In this document: one piece after another, positions 6,007 to 7,018 of the stretch
Numbering within the stretch: position 1 is the first letter of the stretch
Layout: each line of letters starts with the position of its first letter
Assembly (NCBI GenBank): GCA_030631385.1
Contig: DAOVLG010000082.1
Coordinates: forward strand, 1-7,018
Origin: Candidatus Coatesiibacteriota bacterium
Lineage (GTDB): Bacteria; RBG-13-66-14
Direction of reading: 5' to 3'
Length of the DNA: 7,018 nucleotides
The notes under the pieces: generated by a model
Database searches by the model: none
The model's input: the letters and a program-made list of their open reading frames with translations, nothing else
What the model was told of the DNA's origin: nothing
Position numbers and translations under genes: made by a program

Positions 6007-6166
6007 GTAGGGCGGGCCGTCCTAAAGATCGGCTCCTACCTGTTTTCAATGGTGAAATAAAGCATCGTTCGCGGGAAATGATTATCAAATTCAAAAAAAA
6101 GCCCTCTTCGCGGAGCTGGGGTCCAGCGCCCTGCGCTGGCGGCGGGGTTGGGAAACCCCGCCCTAC
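6007..6166. repeat. Dispersed-repeat-like block with terminal inverted GTAGGGCGGG
   Basis: GTAGGGCGGG (6007-6016) and its exact reverse complement CCCGCCCTAC (6157-6166) bound a 160-base block. Inside are two adjacent perfect hairpins: CCAGCGC (6123-6129) with GCGCTGG (6133-6139), 3-base loop; and GGCGGGGTT (6141-6149) with AACCCCGCC (6154-6162), 4-base loop. A third, weaker stem joins GTAGG (6007-6011) and CCTAC (6035-6039). No T-run follows the strong hairpins. The layout resembles REP/MITE-like intergenic repeats; copy number elsewhere cannot be judged here. Confidence 0.55.
6093..6117 (-). terminator. Possible minus-strand intrinsic terminator
   Basis: On the minus strand AGCTC (6117-6113) pairs with GGGCT (6104-6100) through one G-T wobble, with an 8-base loop, and a run of T follows (complement of the A-run 6093-6100). 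It would act on transcripts from the minus-strand beta-barrel gene that escape the first terminator. Confidence 0.4.
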
Positions 6167-6221
6167 GAAGGAACTCTAGACTCATACCTCTAATCTAACC
6201 GAGTTCGTTATCTGAGGTGCT

Positions 6222-6295
6222 ACTTTCTTTAGGCGGAAAAGTGAACACACACTTTCTTCATATCCGCCATATTTATAAGGAAGATACACTTTCTT
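6222..6295. repeat. Three ACTTTCTT copies and a two-part hairpin
   Basis: ACTTTCTT occurs at 6222-6229, 6251-6258 and 6288-6295. The middle copy belongs to a hairpin: GGCGGA and AAAGTG (6232-6243) pair with CACTTT (6250-6255) and TCCGCC (6263-6268), with a 6-base loop and a 7-base bulge on the 3' side. Role unknown; it could be a 3' UTR structure of the minus-strand transcript or an operator-like array. Confidence 0.45.
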
Positions 6296-6322
6296 ATCGG
6301 TTCGTTTTCTAACGGTGACGCC

Positions 6323-6352
6323 AAAAAAAACACCCGATGGCGAGGTTTTTTT
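6323..6352 (-). terminator. Likely terminator of the beta-barrel gene, possibly bidirectional
   Basis: An A-run (6323-6330) and a T-run (6346-6352) enclose a short GC-rich centre. On the minus strand the order is A7, CCTCG, CCAT, CGGG, TG, T8, about 20-50 bases after the stop at 6372. The GC stem is short and contains a bulge, but A-tract/T-tract pairing can extend it. The symmetric layout suits the gap between convergent genes. Confidence 0.45.
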
Positions 6353-6371
6353 ATCGTTTACGGACCGGGGA

Positions 6372-6962
6372 TCAGATCACGCCGAAGAAGAGCATCAGGC
6401 CGATGTAGCCGCTGCCGTTAAAATGGTCCTTCTCGTCGGTGACCCAGATGTAGCCGCCCTGAAGGCCGAGGCCGAACCAATCCAGGGGCGTCCAGGTCAC
6501 CTCGATGCCGGGCTCCAGACAGAAGAAACCGGCCTCGTAGAGCTCGACGGTGTAGAAGCTGTTTCCCGCTTCTTCGACGATGCGCTGGAACTCGTAGGAG
6601 CCGCCACCGACGAGGAGCGGGAGCGAGATTGTAAGCTGATCGGTGAGATCGAAATATGGTTCCAGGATCAAACCGCCGAAGCTGATGCTCTGGCTGATGT
6701 CCTGGTCGTCGGGGGCGCCGAGGACGGTCAGGCTGCTCGCACCGCCGCCGCCGATGCGGAGCCAGCCGTTCACCGCCCCGTAGCCCCGGCCGCCGACCAC
6801 CAGGAAGCTGCCGTCGAAGTCTTCATCCACATCCGAGTTGTCGTAGAAGTAGTAACGGGCGAAGGGGCCGCCGCCACCGCCGCCGGAATCGTCGGACCGC
6901 TCGTTGGTCTGTGCAGTTACGGTGAGGATGAGTGCAAGCACCAGGACGACCGCATTTCGCAT
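6372..6962 (-). CDS. Exported beta-barrel-like outer-membrane protein
   Basis: The 196-residue protein has a clear signal peptide (MRNAVVLVLALILTVTA, likely cut after A17). A short acidic, glycine-rich linker follows (about 18-33, with six Gly in a row at 27-32). The rest is made of alternating hydrophobic and polar stretches rich in Gly and aromatic residues, such as ARYYFY, FLVVGGRGYGAVNGWLRIGGGG, ILEPYFDLTDQLTISLPLLVGGG, GIEVTWTPLDWFGLGLQGGYIWV and a final GYIGLMLFFGVI. This pattern fits a small (about 8-10 strand) beta barrel. No specific family or ligand is recognised. ATG 6962 has a strong SD (AAGGAG, 6972-6967) four bases upstream. The gene follows a partial gene with a similar C-terminus after 15 bases, so it is probably the second gene of an operon. 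The last residue is Ile rather than the common Phe. Confidence 0.8.
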   Translation of the reverse strand: MRNAVVLVLALILTVTAQTNERSDDSGGGGGGPFARYYFYDNSDVDEDFDGSFLVVGGRGYGAVNGWLRIGGGGASSLTVLGAPDDQDISQSISFGGLILEPYFDLTDQLTISLPLLVGGGSYEFQRIVEEAGNSFYTVELYEAGFFCLEPGIEVTWTPLDWFGLGLQGGYIWVTDEKDHFNGSGYIGLMLFFGVI

Positions 6963-6977
6963 GGATCTCCTTTTGTC

Positions 6978-7018
6978 TCAGGGAACGCCGAAGAGGAAGG
7001 CGCCGCCTCCACCCTCAC
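6978..7018 (-). CDS. Partial: C-terminal end of a similar beta-barrel protein
   Basis: Reading the minus strand from the window edge, one frame gives EGGGGAFLFGVP and then TGA (6980-6978). This closely resembles the end of the downstream barrel protein (GYIGLMLFFGVI), with the shared pattern of small residues followed by hydrophobics and FGV. Only 12 codons are visible. The stop lies 15 bases before the next ATG and close to its SD, as expected within an operon. The call rests on the C-terminal likeness and the spacing. Confidence 0.5.
   Translation of the reverse strand, partial: EGGGGAFLFGVP

Larger units (their letters stand above)
5918..6371. other. Intergenic region between convergent genes
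   Basis: The 454 bases contain no supportable gene on either strand. They hold three hairpin/T-tract signals (near 5933-5955, 6093-6117 and 6323-6352), a repeat-like block at 6007-6166 and a region with three copies of ACTTTCTT at 6222-6295. Each is listed separately. Confidence 0.7.

Overview
The window looks like a piece of chromosome from an uncultured, Gram-negative-type (diderm) bacterium with a GC-rich genome. The evidence is several exported proteins, two beta-barrel-like proteins at the right edge, good Shine-Dalgarno sites, and strongly GC-biased codons in most genes (positions 3061-3120 are 43/60 G+C). No gene fixes a phylum. A GC-rich candidate phylum of the Coatesbacteria/Eisenbacteria kind is my guess only. 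There is no rRNA, tRNA, CRISPR array or transposase.

Left part (1-2432). A roughly 250-base non-coding repeat occurs twice, at 41-292 and 2141-2396, in the same orientation and 86% identical over 239 gap-free positions (33 mismatches, my count). Each copy lies upstream of a plus-strand gene. Between them is a 492-residue polytopic membrane protein that resembles GT-C glycosyltransferases and has clearly lower GC than the genes to the right. The 5' end of the repeat also occurs inverted at 2071-2110. It therefore flanks the membrane-protein gene in inverted orientation and, with the second direct copy, makes a strong palindrome.

Middle part (2433-5917). Three plus-strand genes form an envelope proteolysis or cell-wall cluster: (i) a very short M23/LytM-domain protein with two active-site positions changed and an odd 5' end touching the repeat; (ii) a carboxyl-terminal processing protease (S41, PDZ) with an intact Ser-Lys-Gln site; (iii) a protein whose ATG follows the protease stop codon directly. 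The third protein combines a signal peptide, a four-cysteine zinc ribbon, a trypsin/HtrA-like domain in which all three catalytic positions are replaced, and a PDZ domain. The set suggests one active protease working beside two catalytically altered partners. This is the most interesting content of the window.

Right part (5918-7018). A 454-base intergenic stretch between convergent genes holds three hairpin/T-tract signals (two read only on the minus strand, one possibly bidirectional), a dispersed-repeat-like block with two hairpins, and a three-copy octamer region. It is followed by a minus-strand beta-barrel-like protein gene and the last 12 codons of a similar upstream gene, which suggests a tandem pair in one operon.
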